A stretch of 33,901 nucleotides of DNA from Candidatus Izemoplasmatales bacterium (GTDB lineage: Bacteria; Bacillota_I; Bacilli_A; Izemoplasmatales; Hujiaoplasmataceae): positions 1-33,901 of the forward strand of contig JAQWBC010000001.1 of the NCBI GenBank assembly GCA_028707415.1. The letters are read 5' to 3'. The notes beneath the pieces were generated by a model. The model did not search any database. It saw only the letters and a program-made list of their open reading frames with translations, and was not told the origin of the DNA. The translations under genes and the position numbers were made by a program. This document shows positions 33,830-33,901 of the stretch, piece after piece; position 1 is the stretch's first letter; every line of letters starts with the position of its first letter.

Positions 33830-33901
33830 TTGAACAAGATGCGTACATATATCACGAGATTACACGACTTTTCCCCAATGCTCGCTGTGAATTAAAGTAT
33901 A
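33826..33901 (+). CDS. nth: Endonuclease III, 3'-truncated by window edge
   Basis: Only about 25 residues are visible: MIEQDAYIYHEITRLFPNAR and then CELKY. This matches the start of endonuclease III, a DNA glycosylase/AP lyase for oxidised pyrimidines, in which a short helix leads to FPxAxCEL before the HhH-GPD fold. ATG 33826 overlaps the dnaD stop (ATGA); ATG 33814 is an alternative giving four more residues. The dnaD-nth order of Bacilli strongly supports the call. The catalytic Lys, Asp and iron-sulfur cluster lie beyond the window. Confidence 0.85.
   Translation, partial: MIEQDAYIYHEITRLFPNARCELKY

Noticed and set aside
1..33901. Mycoplasma-type genetic code (TGA as Trp)
   Set aside because: TGA ends mutM, coaE, polC and the ABC ATPase at the expected positions, and conserved Trp residues are TGG.
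1..33901. CRISPR arrays, insertion sequences, prophage or tRNA genes
   Set aside because: No spaced direct repeats, transposase, integrase, phage structural genes or tRNA cloverleaf could be found by reading both strands.

Overview
The window reads as a chromosomal housekeeping segment from a low-GC, Gram-positive-lineage bacterium (Bacillota, class Bacilli). The likely placement is near the wall-less or mollicute-related orders (Acholeplasmatales/Izemoplasmatales-like), but this is an inference from gene content and style. The supporting signs are a complete Gram-positive primosome set (DnaB, DnaI, DnaD), PolC, T-box control of thrS and pheST, RqcH, an omega subunit, a FakA/PlsX lipid pair with no fatty-acid synthesis genes beside plsX, and rubrerythrin, which suggests an anaerobe or microaerophile. 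TGA is used as a stop and Trp is TGG, so the code is standard and not the Mycoplasma code 4.

Layout. (1) 1-3827: 3' part of mutM, then coaE, a small unknown gene, dnaB and dnaI, all on + and tightly packed. This resembles the Bacillus polA-mutM-coaE-nrdR-dnaB-dnaI-thrS neighbourhood. (2) 3830-6044: a strong promoter, a threonine T-box with specifier ACC, thrS, and a bidirectional terminator shared with the convergent rqcH. (3) 6034-7704 (-): rqcH. (4) 7776-8677: gmk-rpoZ, closed by a UNCG-loop terminator. (5) 8721-13991: polC, then a Bax-inhibitor-1-type membrane protein. (6) 13994-17738: a phenylalanine T-box (specifier TTC) and pheS-pheT. (7) 17774-19584: a two-gene ABC-2 exporter. (8) 19627-24696: rlmN, pfkA, rubrerythrin, rsgA (with a frameshift), rpe, thiN. 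(9) 24732-27135: two tandem HtrA-like lipoprotein proteases. (10) 27153-27586: rpmB on -, divergent from fakA, with near-identical inverted promoters between them. (11) 27587-33901: fakA, recG, plsX, rnc, dnaD and the start of nth.

The order rlmN ... rsgA-rpe-thiN ... rpmB | fakA-recG-plsX-rnc is the ancestral Firmicutes 'ylo' cluster with edits. prpC-prkC is absent and pfkA plus rubrerythrin sit in its place. The two proteases lie between thiN and rpmB. The asp23-like yloU is absent before fakA, and fapR/fabD/fabG/acpP are absent around plsX. FakA and PlsX together suggest phospholipid synthesis from exogenous fatty acids through acyl-phosphate, although the genes for de novo synthesis could lie elsewhere.

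The items most worth a second look are the one-base frameshift in a T6 run near the start of rsgA, the tandem proteases with a shared Tyr-rich helical stalk, the inverted duplicate promoters between rpmB and fakA, and the repeated TGATATAAT extended -10 elements. I found no tRNA, rRNA, CRISPR array, insertion sequence or prophage. I did not find a convincing new multi-gene system.
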